Shown here one piece after another: positions 1 through 7,183 of a DNA stretch of 64,000 bases. A model generated the notes under the pieces. The model made no database searches. It had not been told where the DNA came from and was given only the letters and a program-made list of their open reading frames with translations. Source of the DNA: Paracoccus contaminans (GTDB taxonomy: Bacteria; Pseudomonadota; Alphaproteobacteria; Rhodobacterales; Rhodobacteraceae); NCBI RefSeq assembly GCF_002105555.1, contig NZ_CP020612.1, forward strand, positions 2,038,001 to 2,102,000, written 5' to 3'. Within the stretch, counting starts at the first letter, position 1. Each line of letters starts with the position of its first letter. Made by a program: the position numbers and the translations under genes.

Positions 1-517
1 CCGCCACGGAACGGGCCCTGCGCTGCGACAGATCGAGGTTGTATTCGGCCCGGCCGGTCGAATCGGTGTATCCGGTCACCTGGACGGTCGAGTCGGGATA
101 TTGCTGCAGGTTCCGCGCCAGCGCGTAAAGGTCGTTCTGGGCCGGGCCGGATACGGTGGCGCTGTCGGTGGCGAACAGGACACCTTCGGGCAGCGTCACG
201 TTCAGCGTCTGTCCGGTGTTGACGACCTGCACGCCGGGCGTGGTCATCTGCGATTGCAATGCCCGCGCCTGCGCATCCAGCGCCGATCCGATCAGCCCGC
301 CGGCTGCGCCCCCCACGATCGCGCCCTTGATCGCATCGCGCCCCTTGGCGCGCCCGTCGCTGTCGCGGGTTGCGCCATACAGCGCGCCGATGGCCGCGCC
401 GCCGATGACGCCCTGCTGCGCACGGCTGAGCTGCACCGGCTCTCCGGTCGGGCTGACGCAGGCGCCGAGCGTGGCGATACCGGCCAGGGCTGCGGCGAGT
501 GAGGCGGATCGTTTCAT
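1..517 (-). CDS. OmpA-family glycine-zipper lipoprotein, 3' end missing
   Basis: Outer-membrane lipoprotein of the YiaD/OmpA type, expected to bind peptidoglycan in the periplasm. The reading frame starts at 517 with MKRSASLAAALAGIATLGAC. The LGAC lipobox places the acylated cysteine at residue 20. A glycine-rich stretch follows (GGAAIGALYGA, then GGAAGGLIGSAL), typical of a glycine zipper. An OmpA C-terminal fold then begins (VLFATDSATV, VTGYTDSTG, and the YNLDLSQRRA segment that contacts peptidoglycan). The gene runs off the left edge, so about 40 C-terminal residues are missing. It is divergent from the endonuclease III gene. The family is clear; the exact role is not. Confidence 0.85.
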   Translation of the reverse strand, partial: MKRSASLAAALAGIATLGACVSPTGEPVQLSRAQQGVIGGAAIGALYGATRDSDGRAKGRDAIKGAIVGGAAGGLIGSALDAQARALQSQMTTPGVQVVNTGQTLNVTLPEGVLFATDSATVSGPAQNDLYALARNLQQYPDSTVQVTGYTDSTGRAEYNLDLSQRRARSVA

Positions 518-711
518 GGAACTGTCCCTTTCCTTTTGTCATGGCGAAATCCAGCGCCGCCCTTGGGGCGGTGCTGCCGCACTGCCTGACCAACGGCAGC
601 GGCACGGGGCGGTTCCCCCGCGTGCCCCTCTCCTCGGGGCACGATTCGTCACAAACGCGGGATCGCCTTGGCGGGCTTGCGACGCGGCCCGATGCGCGGC
701 ATCACCCTGTC

Positions 712-1428
712 ATGCCAGCCCCGCTTGATCCCGCACGGCCGCTGCCCGCCAAGGGCCCCGCAAGGCGCCCCGCCCGGCTGCCGCCCCCATTGCCCTTTGA
801 CGCGCAGCTTGCCGTCTTTTCGCGCCTGCGCGAGGCCAATCCCCATCCCGCGACGGAACTGCAGTATCGCGACGCCTTCACGCTGCTGGTGGCGGTGGCG
901 CTGTCGGCGCAGGCGACCGATGCCAGCGTGAACAAGGCTACCCCGGCGCTGTTCGCGGCGGCGCCCACGCCCGCGGCGATGGTCGCGCTGGGGCTAGAGG
1001 GGATCACCGCCCATATCCGCAGCATCGGCCTTTACCGGCAGAAGGCCAGGAACGTGCTGGCGCTGTCGCAGCGGCTGATCGATGTGTTCGGGGGGGCGGT
1101 GCCATCCTCGCGCGCGGCGCTGATGACCTTGCCGGGGGTGGGGCGCAAGACGGCGAATGTGGTGCTGAACAATGTCTGGCGCATCCCCGCCCAGGCAGTG
1201 GACACCCACATCTTTCGCGTCGGCAACCGGACGCGCATCGCGCCCGGCCGTGACGAGGCCGAGGTCGAGCGCGCCATCGAGGACAATGTCCCCGCCGCTT
1301 TCCAGCAGGAGGCGCATAACTGGCTGATCCTGCATGGCCGCCACATCTGCCAAGCGCGCCGGCCGCGCTGTCCGATCTGCCCGATCCGCGAGCTTTGCCC
1401 CCATGAGCCCAAGACCGTGGACCCGTGA
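712..1428 (+). CDS. nth: Endonuclease III (base-excision repair DNA glycosylase/AP lyase)
   Basis: Removes oxidised pyrimidines from DNA and cleaves at the abasic site. The start at 712 gives 238 residues; it leaves a proline-rich N-terminal tail of about 28 residues before the conserved fold begins (PFDAQLAVFSRLR). The helix-hairpin-helix is at about 139-151 (LPGVGRKTANVVL), with catalytic Lys146 and Asp164 (AVDTHIFRV) spaced 18 apart as in the E. coli enzyme. The C-terminal [4Fe-4S] ligands are Cys213, Cys220, Cys223 and Cys229 (C-x6-C-x2-C-x5-C). The frame stays open further upstream, but that part looks non-coding. The gene is followed after 75 bases by adenosine kinase on the same strand. 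Confidence 0.95.
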   Translation: MPAPLDPARPLPAKGPARRPARLPPPLPFDAQLAVFSRLREANPHPATELQYRDAFTLLVAVALSAQATDASVNKATPALFAAAPTPAAMVALGLEGITAHIRSIGLYRQKARNVLALSQRLIDVFGGAVPSSRAALMTLPGVGRKTANVVLNNVWRIPAQAVDTHIFRVGNRTRIAPGRDEAEVERAIEDNVPAAFQQEAHNWLILHGRHICQARRPRCPICPIRELCPHEPKTVDP

Positions 1429-1503
1429 AGGGCTTGCCCCCCGGCGATCAACCGGAAATTAACCCGCAGGGCGCCATGATGCGCCGCGCGAGAAAGGAAC
1501 AGC

Positions 1504-2502
1504 ATGGCCCATCAGGTGATCGGCATCGGCAATGCGATCATGGACGTGATCGCCAGCGTCACGGATGACGCGCTTGAACGGCTTGGCGTGCGCAAGGGGA
1601 TCATGCAGCTGATCGACCGCGAACGCTCGGATGCGCTGACCGCGGCGGCCGGGGCATCGGGGCAGGGGCCGCGCCTCGTGCCCGGCGGATCGGTGGCCAA
1701 CACGCTGGCCGGGCTGGGGCGGCTGGGCCTGACCACCGCCTTCATCGGCCGGGTGGCCGACGACGATCTGGGCCGCAGCTATGCACAGGGCATGGCGGCG
1801 GACGGGACAGACTTTGTGAACCCGCCGGTGCCGGGGGGCAGCCTGCCGACCTCGCGCTCGATCATCCATGTCACGCCCGATGGCGAACGGTCGATGAACA
1901 CCTATCTGGGCATCTCGGCCGAGCTTGGCCCGGCGGAGGTGGACCCGTCGCTGTTTTCAGGCGGCACCTGGCTGTTCCTCGAAGGATATCTGTTCGACAA
2001 GGATCAGGGCAAGGCCGCCTTTCTCAAGGCGGCGCAGGCCTGTCACGCGGCGGGGGGGCAGGCGGGCATCGCGCTGTCCGATCCCTTCTGCGTCGATCGC
2101 CACCGCGGCGATTTCCGGCGCCTGCTGTCAGGGCCGATGGATTACGTGATCGGCAACGAACATGAATGGCAGTCGCTGTTCCAGACCGAGGACCTGGCAG
2201 AGGCGCTGCAACGCGCCTCTGCCCTGTGCGGGACGGTGATCTGCACCCGGTCGGGCGAGGACGCGATCCTGATCCGGGGGACGGAACGGGCGGTGGTGCC
2301 GGTGCGGCGCATCACCCCGGTCGATGCCACGGGCGCGGGCGATCAGTTCGCCGCCGGGCTGATCCATGGCCTTGTCACCGGGCGGCCGCTGGCGGTGGCG
2401 GGGCGGATGGGCTGCATCGCGGCGGCCGAGGTGATCGGCCATGTCGGCGCCCGGCCAGAGGCGGATGTGATGGCGCTGTTCCGCGCCGAGGGGCTGGACT
2501 GA
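1504..2502 (+). CDS. Adenosine kinase, PfkB (ribokinase) family
   Basis: A 332-residue cytoplasmic sugar/nucleoside kinase. The N-terminus IGIGNAIMDVIASV and the PGGSVANTLAGLGRLG motif are characteristic of PfkB family members annotated as adenosine kinase in alphaproteobacteria. The second PfkB signature is DATGAGDQFAAGL at about residues 274-286, with the GAGD catalytic base near Asp279. A good ribosome-binding site (gaaaggaa) precedes ATG 1504. It probably phosphorylates adenosine to AMP in purine salvage. Substrate choice within PfkB kinases is hard to fix from sequence, so ribokinase-like activity on another nucleoside is the alternative. Confidence 0.85.
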   Translation: MAHQVIGIGNAIMDVIASVTDDALERLGVRKGIMQLIDRERSDALTAAAGASGQGPRLVPGGSVANTLAGLGRLGLTTAFIGRVADDDLGRSYAQGMAADGTDFVNPPVPGGSLPTSRSIIHVTPDGERSMNTYLGISAELGPAEVDPSLFSGGTWLFLEGYLFDKDQGKAAFLKAAQACHAAGGQAGIALSDPFCVDRHRGDFRRLLSGPMDYVIGNEHEWQSLFQTEDLAEALQRASALCGTVICTRSGEDAILIRGTERAVVPVRRITPVDATGAGDQFAAGLIHGLVTGRPLAVAGRMGCIAAAEVIGHVGARPEADVMALFRAEGLD

Positions 2503-2972
2503 GGCGGCCTGCCGCGGCAAGGGGGCAGGATTGCAGGGCGCAGACAGCCTGTCTTATCGCGCCGCCGGGGGCAGGCAGGTGCGTCCGGCGGCGCGCGGGC
2601 CGCGCCCGCGGGCAGGCCGGTGCGCGCAGGGGCCGCATGATGGTCCGTCCCTGTGGCGCGGGCCGGGCCATGCGTTCCTGTCAGGCCGCCGGCCCGTCAG
2701 AACGCAGCCCCAGCCCCCGCCCCGCAGACTTGAGCCAGTGCGCCGGCGGCCCCCCGCCGCCGGTGATGCGGTGACGCCCGTCCTGAGGCGGCACGGCGGC
2801 GCCCAACCCCCGGCAGTGACGCAGAGGCCGGCCCGTCGCCCCCCTCCACGGGTTCCCGCCCCGGACGACGCGGCGGCGCCCGTTCCCCGGCGGCATGGCG
2901 AGGTCCGCCCCCCTGCCGCGCGGCGAAGGCCGGCCCGTCGCCGCCCTCCGCCCTTTCGGATCCGCGCGCTGC
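2503..2972. other. Gene-free GC-rich spacer
   Basis: About 470 bases between the adenosine kinase stop and the fadB stop, which converge here. Several frames are open on both strands but none has family-like protein content or a ribosome-binding site. The stretch is very C/G-rich with many ggcccg and gccgcc runs and holds the imperfect 102-base tandem repeat listed separately. I see no T-tract terminator. Confidence 0.6.
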
Positions 2973-2979
2973 TCAGGCC
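2776..2979. repeat. Imperfect tandem repeat, period 102 bases, two copies
   Basis: Copy 1 spans 2776-2877 and copy 2 spans 2878-2979. Both begin with gcccgt, keep ggcggca near the same offset and share the exact 16-mer aggccggcccgtcgcc (2825-2840 and 2927-2942). The first 70 or so bases match well and the rest is diverged. The second copy runs into the last codons of fadB. The period is a multiple of three, but I see no protein that uses it. Confidence 0.6.
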
Positions 2980-5156
2980 GCCTTCTGCGCGCCGCCGAAG
3001 CGGCCATAGAAGCTGTCCCCCCGATCCGCCATCTGGCGCAGCAGCGCGGGCGGGGCAAAACGCTCGCCATGGCGCGCGGCCAGCCCCTCGGCGATCCGCA
3101 CCGCCTGTTCGGCGCCCAGCATGTCCAGCCAGCCGAAAGGCCCCCCCGTCCAGGGCGCAAAGCCCCAGCCGAGGATCGCGCCGACATCGCCTTCGCGGAT
3201 GTCGGTCAGAACGCCCTGTTCCAGCGCGCGCACCGCCTCGAGCGCCTGCACGAACATCAGCCGGTGCTGAACCTCGGTCAGTTCCGGCTGGTCGTCTGCG
3301 CGCGGCCATTGCTGGCCGATCCCGGACCACAGGGCCCCACGCTTGCCGGCCTCGTCATAGTCGTAAAAGCCCGCCTTGGCCTTGCGCCCCATGCGGCCCT
3401 GATCGGCCAGCCCGAAGATCACCGCGTCAACCGCGGTGTCGGGATAGGCGTCGCCCATCGCGGCGCGCGTCGCCTTGGCGATCTTGACCGCAAGGTCGAT
3501 CGAGGTTTCATCCACCAGCTGCAGCGGGCCAAGCGGCATGCCCATCATCTTGGCCGCATTCTCGATCAGCGTCGGGTTCACCCCTTCGCCGACCATGCGG
3601 ATGCCTTCGTTGATATAGGGGATGATGCAGCGGTTGGCGTAGAAGAAGCGGGCATCGTTGACGACGATGGGCGTCTTGCGGATCTGGCGCACGAAATCCA
3701 GCGCCTTGGCCACCGCCCGCTCGCCCGTCTGCTTGCCGCGGATGATCTCGACCAGGTTCATCCTGTCCACGGGGCTGAAGAAGTGGATGCCGATGAACTG
3801 TCCGGGCCGCGCGCTGGCCCGTGCCAGATCGCTGATCGGCAGGGTCGAGGTGTTGGTGGCAAAGATCGCCTCTGCCGGGATCACCGCCTCGGCCCTGGCC
3901 GTCACCTCGGCCTTGACGCCGGGATCCTCGAACACCGCCTCGACGATCAGGTCGCAGCCCTCCAGCGCGGCATAATCGGTGGTGGCATGGATGCGGGCCA
4001 GAACCTCGGCCTTCTTCTCCTCGGTCAGCTTCCGGCGGGCGATGCCCTTGTCCAGCAGCCCGGCCGAATGCGCCTTGCCCCGATCCGCCGCCTCTTGCGT
4101 CGCATCGATCAGCACCACCTCGATGCCTGCCTGGGCCGACACATGGGCGATGCCCGCGCCCATCATCCCGGCGCCCAGGATGCCCACCTTGCGGACCTTT
4201 TCATCCGGCACGTCCGGGCGGTTGGCGCCCTTCTCCAGCGCCTCCTTGCTGATGAACAGCGACCGGATCATGTTGCCCGAGGACGGATTCATCAGGACAT
4301 TCGTGAACCAGCGCGCCTCGATCCGCAGCGCCGTGTCGAAATCGACCTGCGCGCCTTCATAGACTGCCGACAGCAGGGCACGGGCGGCGGGATAGACACC
4401 CATCGTCCTGCCCATGACCATGGCGCTGGCGCCCACGAAGGTCATGAAGCCCGCCGGGTGATAGGGCGCGCCGCCCGGCATCTTGTAGCCCCTGGCATCC
4501 CATGGCTTCACCAGATCGGCGTCGCTCGCCTGCAGCACCCATTCGCGCGCAGCGGCGAGGGGGTCGGCCACGACCTCGTCGATGACCCCCGCTGCCTTGG
4601 CCTTGGCCGGCTCGTTCAGCTTGCCTTCCAGCAGCAGGGGCGCGGCGGCCATCGCGCCCATCTTGCGCACCAGGCGCGTGGTGCCGCCCGCGCCCGGAAA
4701 GATGCCGACCATGATCTCGGGCAGGCCGATCCTGGCCTTGGGGTTGTCGGCCGCAAAGATGCGGTGGCAGGCCAGCGGCAGCTCCAGCCCGATGCCCAGC
4801 GCCGTGCCGGGCAGGGCGGCGGCGATCGGCTTGCCGCCCTTGAGCGTCCTGGGGTCCATCCCCGCGCGTTCGATCTTGCGCAGCAGGCGGTGCAGCGACA
4901 TCACCCCGTCAAGGACCGCCTGTGCGCCGCCCTCCTTCATCCGGGCCAGCACGTTCAGGTCCATCCCGGCGGCGAAATCCGCCTTGCCGCTGGTGATGAC
5001 GATGGCCTTGACGGCCGGATCGGCCAGCGCGTCGTCCAGCAGCCCGTCTAGTTCGGCCGCGCCGTCCAGCGACAGCACGTTCATCGACTTGCCCGGCACA
5101 TCCCAGGTGATCGTGGCGACGCCCTCGGCGTCCCTCTGCATGGTGAAGTCGGTCAT
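2973..5156 (-). CDS. fadB: Bifunctional enoyl-CoA hydratase / 3-hydroxyacyl-CoA dehydrogenase (FadB/FadJ type)
   Basis: Carries out the second and third steps of fatty-acid beta-oxidation, probably in complex with the thiolase encoded upstream. The 727-residue protein has an N-terminal crotonase domain (LELPLACH and LPEIMVGIFPGAGGT carry the two catalytic glutamates). A Rossmann NAD domain starts at about residue 320 (VGILGAGMMGAGIA). The dehydrogenase signature HFFSPVDRMNLVEII contains the catalytic His/Glu pair. The C-terminal dehydrogenase repeats run to the end. The start ATG overlaps the cupin stop by four bases (ATGA), so translation is probably coupled. It is the last gene of the acyl-CoA oxidation operon. 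Confidence 0.95.
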   Translation of the reverse strand: MTDFTMQRDAEGVATITWDVPGKSMNVLSLDGAAELDGLLDDALADPAVKAIVITSGKADFAAGMDLNVLARMKEGGAQAVLDGVMSLHRLLRKIERAGMDPRTLKGGKPIAAALPGTALGIGLELPLACHRIFAADNPKARIGLPEIMVGIFPGAGGTTRLVRKMGAMAAAPLLLEGKLNEPAKAKAAGVIDEVVADPLAAAREWVLQASDADLVKPWDARGYKMPGGAPYHPAGFMTFVGASAMVMGRTMGVYPAARALLSAVYEGAQVDFDTALRIEARWFTNVLMNPSSGNMIRSLFISKEALEKGANRPDVPDEKVRKVGILGAGMMGAGIAHVSAQAGIEVVLIDATQEAADRGKAHSAGLLDKGIARRKLTEEKKAEVLARIHATTDYAALEGCDLIVEAVFEDPGVKAEVTARAEAVIPAEAIFATNTSTLPISDLARASARPGQFIGIHFFSPVDRMNLVEIIRGKQTGERAVAKALDFVRQIRKTPIVVNDARFFYANRCIIPYINEGIRMVGEGVNPTLIENAAKMMGMPLGPLQLVDETSIDLAVKIAKATRAAMGDAYPDTAVDAVIFGLADQGRMGRKAKAGFYDYDEAGKRGALWSGIGQQWPRADDQPELTEVQHRLMFVQALEAVRALEQGVLTDIREGDVGAILGWGFAPWTGGPFGWLDMLGAEQAVRIAEGLAARHGERFAPPALLRQMADRGDSFYGRFGGAQKAA

Positions 5157-5650
5157 CGGGCTGCTTCCTTCGGGTCAAGATCGCGGGGGCCTGTCCATTC
5201 GCTCCCGTCGCGGTAAGTCAGGCGGCGCTGGCCGTCATCGGTATGAAGAACCATGTCCACGTCGGCATAGGTCGCAACCTCGCGCGCCGCCTTCGTGCCG
5301 ACGATCAGAAAGCGCGCCGGGCGGCCGGAGCGGTTGACGAAACAATGCCCGTTTGGCACGCCCGCCTTCCACGCGGCACAATCGCCGGGGCGCATCGGGG
5401 TTTCGCCCTCGTTCTCGACCAGGACCAGATCGCCTTCGAGCACCATGGCGAACTCGTCCTCGCTCAGATGCCAATGGCGCAGGCTGGCCGGGGCGCCGGG
5501 CTGCAGCGTGACGATGTTGACGCCGAACTGCGTCAGCCCCGCCAGCTCGCCCAGCCGCAGGGACGAGCGCCCGGCCATCTGGCTGGCATAGGGCTCGGGA
5601 TAGATCGAGCCGGTCCTGACCGGCGCGGCGTTCGGATCGAGCTTCGGCAT
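5153..5650 (-). CDS. Small metal-binding cupin protein inside the beta-oxidation operon
   Basis: A 165-residue single-domain cupin. Motif 1 is RHWHLSEDEFAMVLEG (His-x-His and Glu ligands) and motif 2 is PGDCAAWKAGVPNGHCFVN (the P-x-G-x2-H-x3-N pattern), so a metal site looks intact. The start at 5650 shares one base with the fadA stop (TGATG), and the stop overlaps the fadB start by four bases, so it is locked between the two. Proteins of this kind are usually annotated only as cupin domain proteins. The function is unknown: an isomerase or hydrolase acting on an acyl-CoA intermediate, or a sensor, would fit the context. The frame extends further upstream, but only inside fadA. Confidence 0.85.
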   Translation of the reverse strand: MPKLDPNAAPVRTGSIYPEPYASQMAGRSSLRLGELAGLTQFGVNIVTLQPGAPASLRHWHLSEDEFAMVLEGDLVLVENEGETPMRPGDCAAWKAGVPNGHCFVNRSGRPARFLIVGTKAAREVATYADVDMVLHTDDGQRRLTYRDGSEWTGPRDLDPKEAAR

Positions 5651-6861
5651 CACACCCTCTCGATGATCGTCGCCGCGCCCATGCCCGATGCGACGCACAG
5701 CGTGGCAAGGCCGATCTGCTTGTCCTGCCGCTCGAGCTCGTCCAGCAGCGTGCCGATGATGATGGCGCCCGTCGCGCCCAGCGGATGGCCCATGGCGATG
5801 GCGCCGCCATTGACGTTCACGATCTGCGGCGAGACATCGAAGGCCTGCATGAAGCGCAGCACGACGGCCGAGAACGCCTCGTTCACCTCGAACAGGTCGA
5901 TGTCGCCGATCGCGAGGCCGCTTTCGCGCAGGATCTTTTCCGTCACCGGGACCGGGCCGGTCAGCATGATCGTCGGATCGGTGCCGATCTTGGCGGTGGC
6001 GCGGATGCGGGCGCGCGGTTCAAGGCCGCGCGCCTCGCCCCATTCGCGGCTGCCGATCAGCACCGCCCCGGCCCCGTCCACGATCCCCGACGAGTTTCCG
6101 GCGTGGTGGATGTGCTCGATATGGCCAAGATGCGGGTATTTCAGCATCGCCACCTTGTCGAAGCCCGGCATCACCTCGCCCATGTCCTTGAAGGCGGGCT
6201 TGAGCGCGGCAAGGCTTTCGGCGGTGGTGCCGGGGCGCATGTGTTCGTCGCGGTCCAGGATCGTCAGCCCGTTCTGGTCCAGCACCGGGACGATGGATCG
6301 GGCAAAGCGCCCCTCGGCCCAGGCCTCGGCGGCACGGCGCTGCGATTCGGCGGCCAGCGCGTCGGCCTGCTGGCGGGTAAAGCCGTATTCGGTGGCGATG
6401 ATGTCGGCGCTGATGCCCTGCGGGACGAAATGGCTTTTCATGGCCAGGCTGGGATCGGCAGCGATGGCGGCGCCGTCGCTGCCCATGGGAACGCGGCTCA
6501 TCATCTCGACCCCGCCGGCGATATAGGCAGCGCCCGCGCCGGCCCTGACCTGGCTGGCGGCAAGGTTCACCGCCTCCATGCCGCTGGCGCAAAAGCGGTT
6601 GATCGACAGCCCCGGAATCGACTGGTCGAGATCGGATGCCAGCACCGCCGAGCGGGCCAGGCAGCCGCCCTGTTCCATGACCTGCGTGACATTGCCCCAG
6701 ATCACGTCCTCGACCGCATGGTCGTCCAGCCCGTTGCGGTCCTTGAGGGCGTTCAGCAGCCGCGCGGACAGCGCCAGCGCGGTGACCTCGTGCAGGCTGC
6801 CGTCACTGCGCCCCTTGCCGCGCGGCGTGCGGGCGGCGTCATAGATATAGGCCTCGGTCAT
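5650..6861 (-). CDS. fadA: Acetyl-CoA C-acyltransferase (3-ketoacyl-CoA thiolase)
   Basis: Final thiolytic step of beta-oxidation, releasing acetyl-CoA. The start at 6861 is chosen because aaggagg lies just upstream and the protein begins MTEAYIYDAARTPRGKG, typical for thiolases; this gives 403 residues. The acylated cysteine is in INRFCASGMEAV at about residue 90. The C-terminal active-site elements are NGGAIAMGHPLGATG (His) and LCVASGMGAA (second Cys). It is the first gene of a tightly coupled fadA-cupin-fadB unit. The 322-base gap upstream contains two repeat elements and a small palindrome, so a promoter of its own is possible. Confidence 0.95.
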   Translation of the reverse strand: MTEAYIYDAARTPRGKGRSDGSLHEVTALALSARLLNALKDRNGLDDHAVEDVIWGNVTQVMEQGGCLARSAVLASDLDQSIPGLSINRFCASGMEAVNLAASQVRAGAGAAYIAGGVEMMSRVPMGSDGAAIAADPSLAMKSHFVPQGISADIIATEYGFTRQQADALAAESQRRAAEAWAEGRFARSIVPVLDQNGLTILDRDEHMRPGTTAESLAALKPAFKDMGEVMPGFDKVAMLKYPHLGHIEHIHHAGNSSGIVDGAGAVLIGSREWGEARGLEPRARIRATAKIGTDPTIMLTGPVPVTEKILRESGLAIGDIDLFEVNEAFSAVVLRFMQAFDVSPQIVNVNGGAIAMGHPLGATGAIIIGTLLDELERQDKQIGLATLCVASGMGAATIIERV

Positions 6862-6885
6862 GTGTCCTCCTTGGTCCCGCGGCCA

Positions 6886-6936
6886 CCGGGGGCTTCGCGC
6901 CCCCGGACCCCCGCGGGATATTTGCATGCAGAAGAA
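6886..6936 (-). repeat. Dispersed element, full copy A: hairpin plus TTCTTCTGCA...AAATATCC core
   Basis: Read on the minus strand, the element runs from a 21-base core (6936 to 6916; begins TTCTTCTGCA and ends AAATATCC) into a C/G spacer and a hairpin with 8-base arms (CCGGGGGC at 6886-6893 and GCCCCCGG at 6899-6906, loop ttcgc). The same arrangement occurs after the cation-efflux gene near 54.6 kb. It lies between the acyl-CoA dehydrogenase stop and the fadA start and is oriented with transcription. Similar GC hairpins next to an AT-rich core recur in Rhodobacteraceae intergenic DNA as far as I remember. A role in transcript ends is plausible but unproven. Confidence 0.7.
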
Positions 6937-6944
6937 TGGATGCA

Positions 6945-6961
6945 GTTTACGATTCGGTAAC
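6945..6961. promoter_or_regulatory. Possible operator upstream of fadA
   Basis: GTTTACGATTCGGTAAC has TTAC/GTAA arms around a six-base centre and lies about 85 bases upstream of the fadA start. MerR-type acyl-CoA regulators in alphaproteobacteria (LiuR-like) recognise TTTACG-containing palindromes, and a MerR gene lies in the same cluster. The match is partial and only one copy was found. Confidence 0.3.
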
Positions 6962-7096
6962 CGCCCCTTGTCCATGATGACCACGCGGAACAGGCTGGGA
7001 AGCCGATGGCCGCTGCAGGAGAAAGCCCCGGACGGCGCCATTGATGCCGATGGCCGCGCGCCTGTCCGGGGCCGCCCGGCGCACCGCGCCAGGCAT

Positions 7097-7117
7097 TTCT
7101 TCTGCACGAAAATATCC
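7097..7117 (+). repeat. Dispersed element, core-only copy B
   Basis: Begins TTCTTCTGCACGA and ends AAATATCC. It differs from copies A and C by a few bases and is inverted relative to copy A, 160 bases away. The GC hairpin that follows the core in the other copies is not present; instead ccgccggaggcgccgg follows. Together with copy A it forms a long-range inverted repeat between the acyl-CoA dehydrogenase and fadA. Confidence 0.6.
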
Positions 7118-7183
7118 CCGCCGGAGGCGCCGGAGCGGTGACGGCGGCGCCGCGCCGCGGCCCTGTCAGCCGCATGGCTCGCC

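Noticed and set aside
499..711. A longer N-terminus for endonuclease III starting at 499
   Set aside because: The extra 71 codons have no similarity to the family and would overlap the lipoprotein promoter and start; ATG 712 fits better.
2554..3330. Arg/Gly-rich minus-strand frame over the fadB 3' end and spacer, with apparent protein repeats
   Set aside because: The apparent repeats come from the 102-base DNA repeat; it overlaps fadB out of frame and lacks a ribosome site.
2895..5051. Open frame of 718 codons opposite fadB, and another of 690 codons opposite prpE (57383-59455)
   Set aside because: Both are mirror frames of well-conserved enzymes and show no start site or recognisable protein.
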